Part shown: positions 1 to 11,178 of the stretch, one piece after another
Position numbering within the stretch: the first letter of the stretch is position 1
Layout of the letters: each line of letters opens with the position of its first letter
Source: Pelargonium nanum
Lineage: Eukaryota > Streptophyta > Magnoliopsida > Geraniales > Geraniaceae
Length of the DNA stretch: 26,187 bases
Assembly: GCA_036897485.1 (NCBI GenBank)
Contig: JAYMTF010001116.1
Location: 1-26,187 of the forward strand
Direction of reading: 5' to 3'
Notes under the pieces: model-generated
Database searches by the model: none
Seen by the model: only the letters and a program-made list of their open reading frames with translations
Told to the model about the DNA's origin: nothing
Translations under genes and position numbers: made by a program

Positions 1-430
1 AAAAGCCGCCGCCGCCGCTATACTTGTAAACTCGGAACCCTAGTTCCTAACTCTCAAGATGAGAGACATGACCTCCTTCTTTTAGTTTAGATTATGTTAA
101 TTTCTCATTTCTCTTTTTTTGAAGGTAATTTCTCATTTCTTATCTAACATGAAATTTATATATTGCATTTAAAAAAAAAAAGAGAATGAGTTTCATATAT
201 ACATTATACTATTAATATTATTACTAAATTTTTTAATATTATATATTTCACAAATTATTGATATTAAATTATCAAATTAGTCAACCATTATACAAAAATA
301 AATTATAAATAATTTCATAAATTGGAGACTTGAGCATCGTTGGGCCAAAAGACTAGTTATAACTTCATTTTGACGTTCTGACTATATATTTTCGTTACTT
401 TTAAAAAAACTATATATTTTTGTTATGAAT
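1..430. other. AT-rich intergenic edge with a short GCC repeat
   Basis: The first 20 bases hold four GCC triplets, followed by a short stretch of moderate GC and then strongly AT-rich DNA. On the minus strand this GC-rich start could be the leader of a gene lying beyond the left edge. The only minus-strand ATG in the first 80 bases reads just a few codons before a stop, so no coding region is supported. Nothing else is recognisable before the SINE. Confidence 0.4.
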
Positions 431-628
431 ATTTTTTTATAATCGACGTGACAACAGGTCTACAAAGGCCAGTGTTTCTCATCCCCTAGTGGGGGCGTCA
501 CCCGAGCTAGTTTTTAATTCTCCCCTTAAACCCGTAAATCCCACCCCATACCGTTGGCAAGGAGGCTCGAACCTGAGACCTCAAATGAAATTCAAAGTGC
601 ATCAACCGCTTGGCCCAACATGCCTTGA
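431..628 (-). mobile_element. tRNA-derived SINE, copy 1 of family A
   Basis: Read on the minus strand, this element starts with a tRNA-like head. An A-box-like segment (GGCCAAGCGGTT) lies at about 605-615 and a B box (GGTTCGAGCCTCC) at 561-573. It ends in an A-rich tail, seen as the T run at 432-438. It is flanked by an 11-bp direct repeat, TTGTTATGAAT, at 420-430 and 629-639, which I read as the target-site duplication of retrotransposition. The body matches the element at 3924-4124 closely along its full length. The head resembles tRNA-Ser or tRNA-Leu in its A box, but it is not a functional tRNA because no full cloverleaf is present. Short open frames across it are not genes. Confidence 0.85.
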
Positions 629-639
629 TTGTTATGAAT

Positions 640-3600
640 TAATATCTATTTCAATTTAGTTCTCAAATTATTCGTATTGTTCTAAATTAATTTGAATTAG
701 TCAAATTCATACTAGTGGCGTCAAATTTGATTGACGTGGTAAATTTTTTGAGAATTTTTGTTCTCCTACTTGAATTTTATTGAGATTGATTTGAAACAAA
801 ATCATATAATTCATGGACATTTTCGCCACATTAATTATGTTTCAAAGGTCTCATTCAAAATTTTAGTTAACTTAAGCGCTAGCTACGTGATTGTCACATC
901 AGCCTAATTTGACGACATTATTATGAAAAAAATCATTAAATTCTACACTATTAAATATAATGCCGTTACTTTTGAGACAGCTCAGAATCATAAGTCTTGA
1001 GTATGAAAAAAGAGTACAAATGATTAATTAAACTTTTAATCCAAAAATAGTAGTATTACTGTTTTGAAACTTTGTTGAGATATTATATTGAAAAAGGAAA
1101 ATAAAAGGTTTGTGGATATATATGATGGATCTCACATTTTTGGTTTACAATTAAACATACTTTTTTCCCATAAACAAATCTGATATTGCTTTTATTTTTT
1201 CTTTTAAAAAGAAGAAGTCATGAATGATTTTTATTTGTTATAGATAGATTGTTGAATATAAACTTGTTTTGAACAAAATTTAGAAGTTTAATAATTTAAC
1301 TGCAAAGACAATTGTAGTGTTTATTCATGGGCATGTTTTGACTTATAACATGCATGAGCTATTAGATTTAGTATTCATTATACTAATAATAAATAATAAT
1401 CACACTTCTTTGGGGGGTTAGATTAAATCCACATACCAAACATTTGTCTAGATTAAATGCTTTTAGATCTATTAGTTTTTCTCTTTCTAGTTGTCATACC
1501 ATACATACAAATACAGTAAGCTCTAAAAACTAATATATATTTTTGAAGATTAAAAACTAATATTTTGGTTGCTACAAATAACATTATTCTTAAAAAAATA
1601 ACATTATCATTTATATATATATATATATGATAATGTTAATATCTCTTTTACATAGTATCCGCGAGTTGTAAACTATTATATGTAAGATGTGTAATTGCAC
1701 GATGCTCCTTGTAGAGTATGGCCTAATTATTTAGTAGGTGTATATAAATGAAAAGAAAAATAATTAAACTACTTTTAGTTTTATAATAGAACATGCATTA
1801 GAGTCATGTATTAGATTGTGATTTTTGACATTCGTCTTAAAAAACAACAAAGGAAGCAATTTTTTTTTATAAAATTATTGAGTAAGTCAAGTCGTCGTCG
1901 AGAATCAAAATTGGAGCCGGCGAGAACCACTACAAATTGGGATGACCCTGACGCTGACAGGTAGTACATTTGTAATGCTACTCCTTAATACTCATTTGTT
2001 AACATACAAATAATTTATAGAAAATAATAAAATCGTTTGACTCAAAATAAGTTTGTTGTTCGTTAAATTTATTTGTATAAAAGTGAACGTCATGTCTTAT
2101 ATTTTAATAAATTTATGTAAATGAATTACTAATAACTCTTAAAAAATAGTTAGATACACTTGAGTTCATTTCTACCAAGCACTAACACAATTATAATTAA
2201 TTTGTGTATAAAAGTGTAACAAAGACCCTCATTTTAAATAGAGTAAAGTATTGCAACAAATAGCTCCAACAAGAGGTACATATTTTTTATATTTGTTTGT
2301 TGGTTTGTTATACTCTAATGGTAGAAAATTTAGCAAAAAAACCCATTCTTCTAATGCCACAACTTGGCATGATATCATGACATGAATGGTTGACATTCCA
2401 AATTGATCTTTCAAGATTCTAAAGGATGTTTCTTAAAAAAGAGAAATAAAATTAGAGGCCAACAATTCATATCATCTGCTACCCAAACAACCATTTTTTT
2501 TAGGTAACCTTTGTCCAATTGCTATAATTTCTTCTTTTTCCCTAAGAAGAAAAGTGAAGATGACAATGAGTTTGGTATAGAACTTGAAAGAACATTGGAT
2601 AAGTAGGTATGGCTCAATAAGTAGTTTTCATATTCTTTTTTTGGGGTGAAATTTTGTAAATAGTCACTTCTTGTTTTTCATGTTTTTTTTTTATATATTA
2701 TATTTTTAGTCGTCATACATTGCCAATAATGATTGAAGTGGTTTTCACATTTCAGAGAACAACTTGAGTTTGAACACCGGACTTTTTAAAGAAAAATAAT
2801 TAAAGAAACTATTTGAATCGTCAGGGCTATGTTAAAAGTTTTTCATTAGACAATTGTTGGGCCTAACATATTTATTTAGTCACATGAAAAAAGAGAGGAA
2901 TTTATTGTGATGTGCACAATGTGGAAGGAGGGATTTGGTTGTGTTTTGGCAATTATAGAAATTAAAGTTTGGCTTTATGAAGTTCACATTCTACCTAATG
3001 GAAATTATAGATAATTAGTGTCAAAACAGTAAAAATTACAAAGTCCCTTTCTTTGAATTGGTAAAAGTAAGTAGGTTTTAGGTCATGCAGTTTATTATGC
3101 ATTAAACAAGTAGAGCTAATCACCTAACTTTTTAGGTCATAATTTAACATTATGTACAAAGTTCCACATTGCTATTTTGTTCATCTAGGCCTTCATTGTC
3201 TTCAGAATCCAAAGTCATTTTATATGATATCTTTGTAGTTCATATATGTATATATTACTATTGCATGTGACATAGGTTGGTTGCTGTTTTTTATATTTAC
3301 TTTATTGATTAAAAAATTTCATGAAGAGAATAATTAAAAAGTACACATATACACGAAAAAGGCGGTCAAAAGACTACAACAAGTGAACATCACATGAAAA
3401 TACAAACACCAAAAGGGACGAGCTATAAAACCGAGTTGAGAAGTACAATGTAGTTGAATTGAGTTTCAATTTCAGTAGTATGTGATTGTATTCACAAATT
3501 ATCAAAGACATTTTGTAACGCCCATTGATGACATTGGTAGACATTTACTCACCTATGCATATCCTTCATAGGCACACCTTTATGACTATCCCTTCTCTGT

Positions 3601-3907
3601 AGTGTTGGTGATGCAAGTGGCACGACAAAGAGAAATAATAGTAGAAAGGAAAATAGGTTGCGTGCTTACATGTTAGAAAGGGCTAATATTTGGTCGAAGC
3701 ATCGAAAATCGAAACGTGTCTACAATCAAAACTTTTGCTTGACCTACATTGTTACATGTCATTTCAAGACCGTTTAGATGGTGTTTTGGCCTTTTGGGTC
3801 TTTTATTATTTTCAATTACAATTTTTTAAGTTAAGGTTTAAGTTGTATATGACACCAACTATTTTTTAGTTGACTTTTGACCTTTGATTATTGATTAATA
3901 AGAAACA
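640..3907. other. AT-rich intergenic region without a supported gene
   Basis: I found no coding region in this stretch. It is AT-rich with many stops in every frame. Notable small items are an inverted repeat around a TA run at 1599-1638 and a short island of moderate GC at 1876-1963. That island reads as a stop-free frame ending in a possible donor site, but it has no support as a gene. There are no recognisable tRNA, rRNA or splice-consistent exon series. Confidence 0.5.
1599..1638. repeat. Inverted repeat flanking a TA microsatellite
   Basis: Twelve bases at 1599-1610 (TAACATTATCAT) are the exact reverse complement of 1627-1638. The 16 bases between them are almost purely alternating T and A and can also pair. 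The whole segment could extrude as a cruciform. (TA)n runs of this kind are common in plant intergenic DNA, and no function is implied. Confidence 0.7.
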
Positions 3908-3923
3908 TAATTTTTCTAATACT

Positions 3924-4124
3924 TTTTTTTTTTATGAGCGACGGGACAGCAGACCTACAAAGGCTAGTGTTTCTCACCCCCAAGTGGGGGCGTCACCCGA
4001 GTTAGTTGTTAGTTTTTCCCTTAAACCCATAAATCTCACCCCATACCGTTGGCAAGGAGGCTCGAACCTGAGACCTCAAAGGAAATCCGAAGCGCATCAA
4101 CCGCTTGGCCTAACATGCCTTGGT
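3924..4124 (-). mobile_element. tRNA-derived SINE, copy 2 of family A
   Basis: This is a second copy of the family at 431-628, also read on the minus strand. The B box (GGTTCGAGCCTCC) is at 4056-4068, the A-box-like segment (GGCCAAGCGGTT) at about 4099-4110, and the A-rich tail appears as a T run at 3924-3933. A perfect 16-bp direct repeat, TAATTTTTCTAATACT, lies at 3908-3923 and 4125-4140. It is a clear target-site duplication and defines both ends exactly. The different flanking duplications show that copies 1 and 2 inserted independently. Open frames crossing this element are accidental. Confidence 0.9.
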
Positions 4125-4140
4125 TAATTTTTCTAATACT

Positions 4141-4960
4141 AATTTTGTATTATCGTTCATTTATCTCATTTCAGCATTTTATAAATGTTATTGTTGTTTT
4201 GACCAATAATACTGAAATAACATATAACCTTGTCATTACCAAAAAGATACTATTATTTCATGATAAAATATCTATAAATGTACAATTATTATATCATTTA
4301 ATTTCCACCCATAATGTTCATGTATGGGTGTATGTATATGTGCTCAAAATAAGTCAACAATATAATTTATTCTTCCAAATATCCATGCACATTGTTGCAC
4401 AATTCATATTTAAATTTGCCCCAACCAACACTCCTATTTTTATTATTGTTGGTTGCTATAGATGACACTAATTGGACCCATTTCATTGTCTACATGTATG
4501 AGCATATTTTACAAAAATATATATACTATTGAAAATCCAAGAAAACCTAACTAACATTCCACAAATCAGAGTTCACCAACCCCTCCTAGGAAGAAGAGGA
4601 TGATATATGGAGAAAAAAAAATGGTGTTGAATCACATAGGAAGAGTCTAGAAACCAAGTTCTAAGATCATGTGGTGGATGTTCAATCATATAATTGATTT
4701 GTGAGGGCCTCTTGACAACTCCTTAGCAGACAAAAAGATCAGCTTCAAGCTGTACCAATACCTCCAAAAGAGAAGATTACAGCAAAAAACCATTTCTGAG
4801 AGTAAAGTATGGCACAAACATGAAGATTCAGGAAAACTCAGGCCAATTTAAAAAGTAAGTTTGAAATTCAAGCAGAGCATGTTTGTTTGTCTGTGTAACT
4901 ATTATTTTAAGCGGTAATTGACTTTACAATATTTTAGTGTGTCGCTTTTTAACGCTCTCC
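4141..4960. other. Intergenic, no feature recognised
   Basis: AT-rich DNA with no supported coding region. Roughly 4560-4860 has slightly higher GC and fewer homopolymers, and could be part of an unannotated non-coding transcript. I see no splice series, domain or hairpin that would confirm this. Confidence 0.35.
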
Positions 4961-4965
4961 ATCAT

Positions 4966-5340
4966 GTACTGGATCAAATAGAACTAACTCTGATATACTT
5001 AGTAGTGTTATACTTGACTGTAAGACAAAAGCTTAAAGTGAAAGGTGGAGGGACCGACCTTCACGTGCATATTGGATAAGTGAGAACGGGCTCAAACATA
5101 ATCAACTTTGATACCATTAGTGTTAAACTTGACTCTAAGTCAAAAGGTTAAGCTGCCATATGAATGAGCCAACATTCTCGTGTAGGTTGAATAAGAGAGA
5201 AGGGATCTAAATAGAACCAACTATGATAACATCACTGTTAAATTTGACTACAAGTTAAAAGTTTAAACTGATAGGTGAAAGTCGAATGATAGATTTTCTT
5301 CACATGGACCAAGAATGGACGAAGAAGAGGGATCAACTAG
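4966..5340. repeat. Degenerate tandem array, about 115-bp unit, three copies
   Basis: Three diverged units start near 4982, 5100 and 5215, spaced 118 and 115 bp apart. Each begins with a version of AACT.TGATA followed by GTGTTAAACTTGACT and AAGTCAAAAG, then a version of GGATAAG.GAGAACGGGCTC. Reversed, the junction reads TTAACACTAATGGTATCAGA. That looks like the end of an LTR next to a primer-binding site complementary to initiator tRNA-Met. I infer that the array derives from a small LTR retroelement (TRIM-like). The related repeats at 10.68-11.09 kb appear to belong to the same family. No intact element is present. Confidence 0.5.
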
Positions 5341-5570
5341 TATAAAGTGGCAGACTAAATGCAAGAACTAACCCTGCACGTGAACTAAGAAAAGAGTTAA
5401 GACAAACAGATCTATAGGTCCAAATAGAAGCATATTTGAAATTGCGTCAGACTGTAATCAAACCAAAAATTAAACTGATAAGTGAAGACTTAATTAATAT
5501 TTCAAGCTACAACTAATTTTTACCATCTTTCAACTAGCTATTTCTATACTAAATTCTCTATAAAAGAACA

Positions 5571-5594
5571 TGTGCAATGTGCAATGTGCAATGT
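5571..5594 (+). repeat. Heptamer microsatellite TGTGCAA x3.4
   Basis: The seven-base unit TGTGCAA is repeated three times exactly, with a partial fourth copy. It is a simple replication-slippage repeat with no evident function. Confidence 0.9.
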
Positions 5595-7320
5595 CAACTC
5601 ATTCCCATTTCCATAAATTGATGATTGAACACAGTTGTTTCAAGTGTTTATACTTAAGCATTCCACAACTCCTCCACCACACATCAATACATCAATCTAT
5701 CTCCCCCTCTCAATAAATATATTGATTGTTTGACTTATGGGGTTTTCATGATGAATCAGAGCATGTTTGAAATCATTGTGTTTGTTTACAAATTCAGGGT
5801 ATAAACTATACTCCTATTTTCAAATGACCTAGTTGGTGCATGGTGGTGTGTAAGATTGAGCCACTAATATAAGAAAAAGATTTGCCAAGTCAGTTTAAGT
5901 TGGCATCATTAAAAAATGAATACAATTAAGATTAAGATTAGAAGAAACCTTAGATGATGATTTCTTTCAAGTTTCAGCTTCTGAATATTCTTCAGAAAAA
6001 ATCCTTATTTTATTTCCTTACAATGTCATGCAAGATGCATAACAATCATTGATGGACTTAGTCTTAAACTCTTAATTACAGTACAGGCTGTACTGATTAA
6101 GCTGAGTCTTCAAACCTTAATTTTCTATTATTAAGCCATGCATGTGAAAGAGACATTGATTGTTACATTTTTCAAAACCAAAATCTACTCTTTGGGTAAC
6201 AAAAGTACAGACCGTAAAGAGATGTAAGGAGGTGGGTGAAACGGTAAAAAAACTGTTCCACGAAGTTGAGTTTTCTGTAATAAAATGCTAAGATAATAAC
6301 AATTGTAAGGAGATAGCAATTGTTGAGATGACCATTATTTAAGAAACAACTTCATGATGTCAATCACTATATATACTCTCATAAGATGTGCAATAATGTT
6401 AATCAAAGTAAATTAACCAACATATGCATTAACTTGTCATTTAAACTACTATAAAAGACTAGATTCGATCGACCTCATCTGCAAAAACAACATTAAGAAT
6501 TCTATAGATAAATATAACAATATAGAATTGGCCGACCCAATCTACATTTTATGAGGACAAAAAGGTATTTTACGCGTTATCTCCCATCTTAAAGCAAGTC
6601 AAAAATCTCACATGAGACATTGAGCTCATTTACAAATAAGCTCTTTAAAGTAGCTTTGCGTGAGCTTACCTCCTTAAAGTCACCGATTTCTGCATTTTAC
6701 CGAATAGACTAGTGTACTTTTGCTTAATTGACATCTTTTAAGGAGGCACATGGTCTTGGTCCACAATCTTACATTTTTTTAATTTTGTTCAACACCATGT
6801 TAGATGTTAGATAATCATGTTATAGCACATGTATTCTTTACACAAAACAGAGACAACTGAAGCCTTTTTTAACACATTTTTTTAAGAGTTTCTTTCAAGA
6901 TTTTACTGATATCCAAGTGAACATTTTCTTGATAATCTATTGTGAAAAGAGCAGAGGTTTTTTGGACTCTTCACTGGTGCACAAAAACACTGTGGGGACA
7001 AACAACACTTGAATTGAGAACCAAGACAAGGAAGCTCTGAAGAAGAAGATGAATAATAATGCACAATTGCAATGTGAGACACATGCTTTCAAAACCAACC
7101 AATCAAGTAGCTCCACACCCAGTTTCTGTGGATAAGGTCACCACCACAACTCTCTGATAATAAAATTTTTAAAAAATATTAGAAGGTGAAAATAAAAAAT
7201 TTATAATACAATTCAATAAATTGTTGCTGTGATGTGGACACTTATCTTACATTCCTACACTGCAATTGCACTGTTCCCATTTGTTTTCCCATTTGGAATT
7301 TCATTTTTTGCTGTGCCATT
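5595..7320. other. Intergenic / upstream region of the glyoxalase-like gene
   Basis: No coding region is supported here. A compact near-perfect hairpin lies at 6072-6100 (arms TTAATTACAGTACAG and CTGTACTGATTAA). The last few hundred bases before 7320 are presumably the distal promoter of the gene starting at 7445. I do not recognise specific cis-elements with confidence. Confidence 0.45.
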
Positions 7321-7324
7321 TGCC

Positions 7325-7332
7325 TATATAAG
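7325..7332 (+). promoter_or_regulatory. TATA box of the glyoxalase-like gene
   Basis: TATATAAG lies 113 bp upstream of the start codon at 7445, in the context GCCTATATAAGCAC. A transcription start about 30 bp downstream, near 7355-7360, would give a leader of roughly 85-90 nt. The position and sequence fit a plant core promoter, but the start site itself is inferred. Confidence 0.7.
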
Positions 7333-7444
7333 CACATTGTTAGGGTCATTGTACATATAACATATAGCAAATATAGAGCTTATAGTATAGCTAGCTATAT
7401 CAGTTTAGAGAGCTAAGAGTTTTTGGAGAGTTTGTAGAGAGAAA

Positions 7445-8924
7445 ATGGGAAGCTTGGGAGAGGTTCAAGAAATAGAGATCTGGTCTTCATCTTCTTCATC
7501 AATCCCACAAACAACACTTCCACTTTTGTCCTTGAATCATGTCTCATTTGTCTGCAAGTCCCTCAGTGAATCCGTCCGGTTCTACGAGGAGGTTTTGGGA
7601 TTTGTCATGATCAAACGCCCGTCCTCCTTCGATTTTGAAGGAGCTTGGTATGTCCTTATAATGATTCAGTACTCAACATTTCATTTTTGTCCCAAGAAAA
7701 CGTGTCGGGACAGATTTGTGCCTATGCTATGCATATATTGCATACCAGAATTGCTTATGTTTGCTAATTTACTCGTATCAGTGGATGGAATATCATACCC
7801 CGAAAAACGGGTTTGTGATTGTTCCCATCAGATTTGAACCAGTCAGGAGCCAATTCAACACTTTTAGAAGGCAAAAGTGCATTTACTTTTCTACTAAAAG
7901 CAAAGAAAAAAGTCTTGTTTTGTGTTTTTTTTTTTTACTGTCTATTTGCTTTCACAGATCTAACTTGAGCTAAATATGACCCTTTTTTGTACTTGCAACA
8001 ACATGTTATTTACAAATCCAGGCCTTATTTTGAATCACTCCAATCAAAAGTACCAAAATTTGGAAATTATGAGCTAAAAACATTGCTGATATCAAGCTAA
8101 CAGCTCATCCACAACTATATATCTGCATAATATCCTTAAGATCTGAAATGGGTTTTGTTTTTTTGGTGTTTTTAAGGTTGTTCAACTATGGAATTGGGAT
8201 CCATTTGCTCGAGGTGGAGGATGTCCCGTCGAAGAAAGGGAAGATCAACCCGAAAGACAATCACATTTCCTTCCAGTGCACAGACATGAACCTTGTTATC
8301 AGCAAGCTCAAGGAGCTGAAGATAGAGTATGTGACAGCAGTTGTGAAAGAAGGAGGTGTCATTGTAGACCAACTGTTTTTCCATGACCCAGATGGCTACA
8401 TGATTGAGATCTGCAACTGCCAAAACCTCCCTGTCTTGCCACTCTCCTCATGCCCTCTCAAGCTCCCAAAAACCACCACCAATCCCATAGACACACCCTT
8501 ATATGGTAAGCTTTTATTTTATAGAAAATGTGAGCAATTCACTGCAAGAAATTTCGATTTCTGTGACAGAACGTCACTCAAACTCATATTTTGTCACCAA
8601 AAGTCAGTAACTGTTGTCATCAAAGGTTTTGTCACTTGTCACGGAATCACAACTTTGTGGGACGGAAAAGTTGTTGCCGAAAGCATAAAAAACAAGTTTT
8701 CACCATTATTGGGCTTTTTTCATGTCAGCCCAGTGGTCACTGTTTCTAAAAGCAAGAATTTTTGTAGTGATTGAACTCGGATTCGCGACATTTTTTTTGT
8801 GTTAATGTGACAATGTTTTGGTGTGTTTGCAGCAAAAAACCAGTTTGAGTTGCATTGTGCAAGAGAAGTTGCAGCATGGATGATGGACAACTTGGCTGTG
8901 GACATGATGGACATTGCCATTTGA
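7445..8924 (+). CDS. Glyoxalase-I-like VOC superfamily protein (GLYI4/GLYI7-type), three exons
   Basis: Coding exons are 7445-7647, 8177-8505 and 8833-8924. All junctions are GT-AG, the frame is continuous, and they encode 207 residues. The ATG sits in a good plant context (AAAATGG). After a serine-rich start (residues 14-19), one vicinal-oxygen-chelate domain runs from about residue 28 to 148. It begins LSLNHVSFVCKSL and closes with HDPDGYMIEICN. Likely metal ligands are H32, H77 or a nearby residue, H97 (DNHISF) and E145. The C-terminal tail, after the domain, is on exon 3. Family knowledge: the short plant proteins related to Arabidopsis GLYI4 and GLYI7 are linked to methylglyoxal detoxification and stress responses. 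They are often auto-annotated as lactoylglutathione lyase or FosB-like proteins. Substrate specificity cannot be read from the sequence. No transit peptide is obvious, so a cytosolic location is likely. Intron 2 carries a CACTA-type miniature element. Confidence 0.92.
8540..8769. mobile_element. CACTA-type miniature transposon in intron 2
   Basis: The left end reads CACTGCAAGAAATTTCG. The right end, reverse complemented, reads CACTACAAAAATTCTTGC. These are CACTA-family terminal inverted repeats with small differences. A 3-bp direct repeat ATT at 8537-8539 and 8770-8772 matches the 3-bp target-site duplication of this superfamily. The 230-bp interior holds several GTGAC/GTCAC pentamers, as in the subterminal repeats bound by CACTA transposases. 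It encodes no transposase, so it is non-autonomous. It lies wholly between the donor at 8506 and the acceptor at 8832 and does not disturb the coding sequence. Confidence 0.85.
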
Positions 8925-9183
8925 GAGATCAATGCTTAGTGTTTTTTTTGCTCTTTTTTTCTGATAAAAGTTGTATCAGAAAAAGAGAGGGATGTGAGTT
9001 TTGGCCTAAGTGTTCTGCAGAAAATGGAATGGAAATGTTCTGTGTAAAAAATCAGAGGGTGTGAGGGCTTGTAATATGTGAAATATGTTTGTAGGATATC
9101 AAATCTATAGCTTATATATTGTAAGATCCTCTTATGGATCCATATATATTTGTTTTTATCTACTATATATATATTTATAGCTC

Positions 9184-9189
9184 AATAAA
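9184..9189 (+). terminator. Probable poly(A) signal of the glyoxalase-like gene
   Basis: AATAAA lies 260 bp after the stop codon at 8924, within CTCAATAAAACTAG. It is preceded by a U-rich, TATATA-rich stretch like a plant far-upstream and near-upstream element region. The cleavage site probably lies within 30 bp downstream. Confidence 0.6.
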
Positions 9190-9229
9190 ACTAGTTTTCT
9201 TGGTGACATATTTCTCCGATTTTCTTTGT

Positions 9230-10640
9230 GAATTATTGAGGGGACGTAGTTGCACGTAGAAAAATGTTCCATTTTGATACTCAAGTTATTTATATTGTTT
9301 TATGTTGTTACCTAATTCGATTTATGTTCTAACTTAATCACCGAATTGTTCATACCATTTCAATTTGGTCTCACAAGACCGTTACTATGTGATTTTGTTT
9401 CAAACTAGTCTAATATGTAATTGTTGAATTAAATTAAAATGAAGTAGCATTTAACTTAACTTTTATATATTTTTATGGAAAAAAGTGATGACATGGTGTC
9501 CACATTGTGGTTCATATTGACAATACTGATTTATTTTTTATGAAATACGACATCGTCCCTCAGCTCTGCACGACTCGTCGTTGATTTGTTTACTTTCAAT
9601 AATAATAATAGTAATAATCTTCAAGTTACTTTTATTTAACATTACCGTTACGAACAAGACCAATTTAAAACAATTTGCATAGTTGAAGTTGATGGGCCAA
9701 ATCTAAATAATGTTGATAGTTTAAAACAAATTTAAAATGTAAACCAAACCTCAAATTGGGTAACAATTTTAGACAAAAATGAATCATTTTCTTCTTATTC
9801 ATGGGAGTGAATGGACTAAAACTACAATGTACTACAAAAAAAATAGAAATAATTTGATATGCTTAATGAGAGAGTGTTAGAATTATTTGTCCTTCCAAAT
9901 GGTAAAATGTATATTGCTTACCTAACACATCAAGTAGTGTCTCATGCTATTCATGTCTCCATCACTTTAATTGTATTTTAGACCTACTAGTTGAAACTTC
10001 TAACCAATCATTGTAGAGTGGATGGATTCATAAATATGGTATAATATATAATACATTTTTTAGAATCTTCTATTTCAAATATGATATCGATTGCTTGGCC
10101 ACAAAAAAAGAAATATTGATAATCAAAATTAAATCTAAAAATACAAACAAAACAAAATTATTGATAATTAAAATTACATAAATATTATTCATAAAGATGA
10201 TTTTGACAACATAATACTATATCTCTCATGTGTGACATATGCTATGAATTTGAGTTACATTGGATTATAAAAAGGACATACTCCAAAACCCACAAAAATA
10301 GCATAGTGGGCTTAGGTTTCAAAGCCCAAAAAATCAGTTTTAGATTGAATTTCCCCCAAAAAAATTAAAAATAAATAAAAAATAGCATAGAGCTGATTTT
10401 GGATTCATACAATACTTCTACAATTTTTTTTTTTTATATTTACTAAAACTTTTATTTTGCATATTTAGATTTACACTTGTAAATAAATATCATCATTATT
10501 GCAACTAAAGAAAAATGATTTATTTCGTGAATTGTGCTACATATAATTGTTGAGTTTTCAAAACTAAAATGTCAACTTTGTTAATAACATACTACCATTA
10601 CATAATTTGCACAAATATATGTAGTTACTTACACTTTATA
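9230..10640. other. Intergenic, AT-rich, no gene recognised
   Basis: No frame carries a supported coding region. The stretch at about 9270-9790 has the flavour of an old repeat: it has phrases also seen in loosely similar form near 650-760, such as a sequence around CAAATTATT/GTATTGTTCTAA. I could not define ends, terminal repeats or a duplication. The remainder is low-complexity AT-rich DNA. Confidence 0.4.
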
Positions 10641-10649
10641 GATTCATTA

Positions 10650-11090
10650 ATATTTCTTATTCCTCCTTATATGCAAGTTAGATAAGAGTAATGGGTATGA
10701 GCTCGAGCATGCACGCTGATAGGTGTACTTAAGTCGAGAGTGTCATTTAGCACTCATCATGGATCTAATGCACGCTGGATAAGAGAGAACGGATTCGGGC
10801 CTAACACGGGTGATGAACTTAAGTCGGGAGGTAATTAAGGTTAATGGTTCATTAGGCATTACAGGGCTACACAATACATATAATAATTTGGACTTTCACA
10901 ACAAGATCAATCTTATTAGTAAGATTTCACGTGCATAATTATATGTTGCATATTCACTTTATATTTTACCGATGTGAGATTCTTTAACATTTCACATGAT
11001 TTGCAAGTTTGATAAAAGAGACGGGCCTGAGCCCGTGCCTGCAGGTGGATAGATGGACTTAACTCGAAAGTATCACGTAACATACATACT
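10650..11090. repeat. Diverged LTR-like direct repeats
   Basis: Segments at about 10650-10760 and 10977-11090 align with each other. Both run GATTC.TTAA.ATTTC, then TGCAAGTT.GATAA.AG, then ACGGG..TGAGC, GCACGCTGATAGGTG or a variant, and ACTTAAGTCGAGAG or a variant. A shorter third match lies at about 10775-10830 (GGATAAGAGAGAACGG then GATGAACTTAAGTCGGGAG). The phrase GATAAGAGAGAACGGGCTC also links these to the array at 4966-5340. I infer relics of a short LTR-type (TRIM-like) retroelement; CCGATGTGAGATTCTTTAAC at 10969-10988 is typical of such plant repeats. No coding capacity remains. Confidence 0.5.
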
Positions 11091-11178
11091 GGGTTACAAA
11101 ACCATTACATATATCATTCTTAATTGAAGTACACTAAGCCAATGGAGCAATAGAATCACACACAAATCTTGAAGTGGG

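Noticed and set aside
4049-4465. A 138-codon plus-strand open frame
   Set aside because: Its first part is the antisense of the SINE at 3924-4124 and the rest is AT-rich DNA translated as Ile/Leu/Tyr, so it is accidental.
4560-4860. Possible miRNA precursor or non-coding RNA
   Set aside because: I searched by eye for known plant miRNA mature sequences and for a long imperfect stem and found neither.
7716-7973. Open frames inside intron 1 of the glyoxalase-like gene
   Set aside because: The VOC domain continues only when 7647 is joined to 8177, and these frames have no family features.
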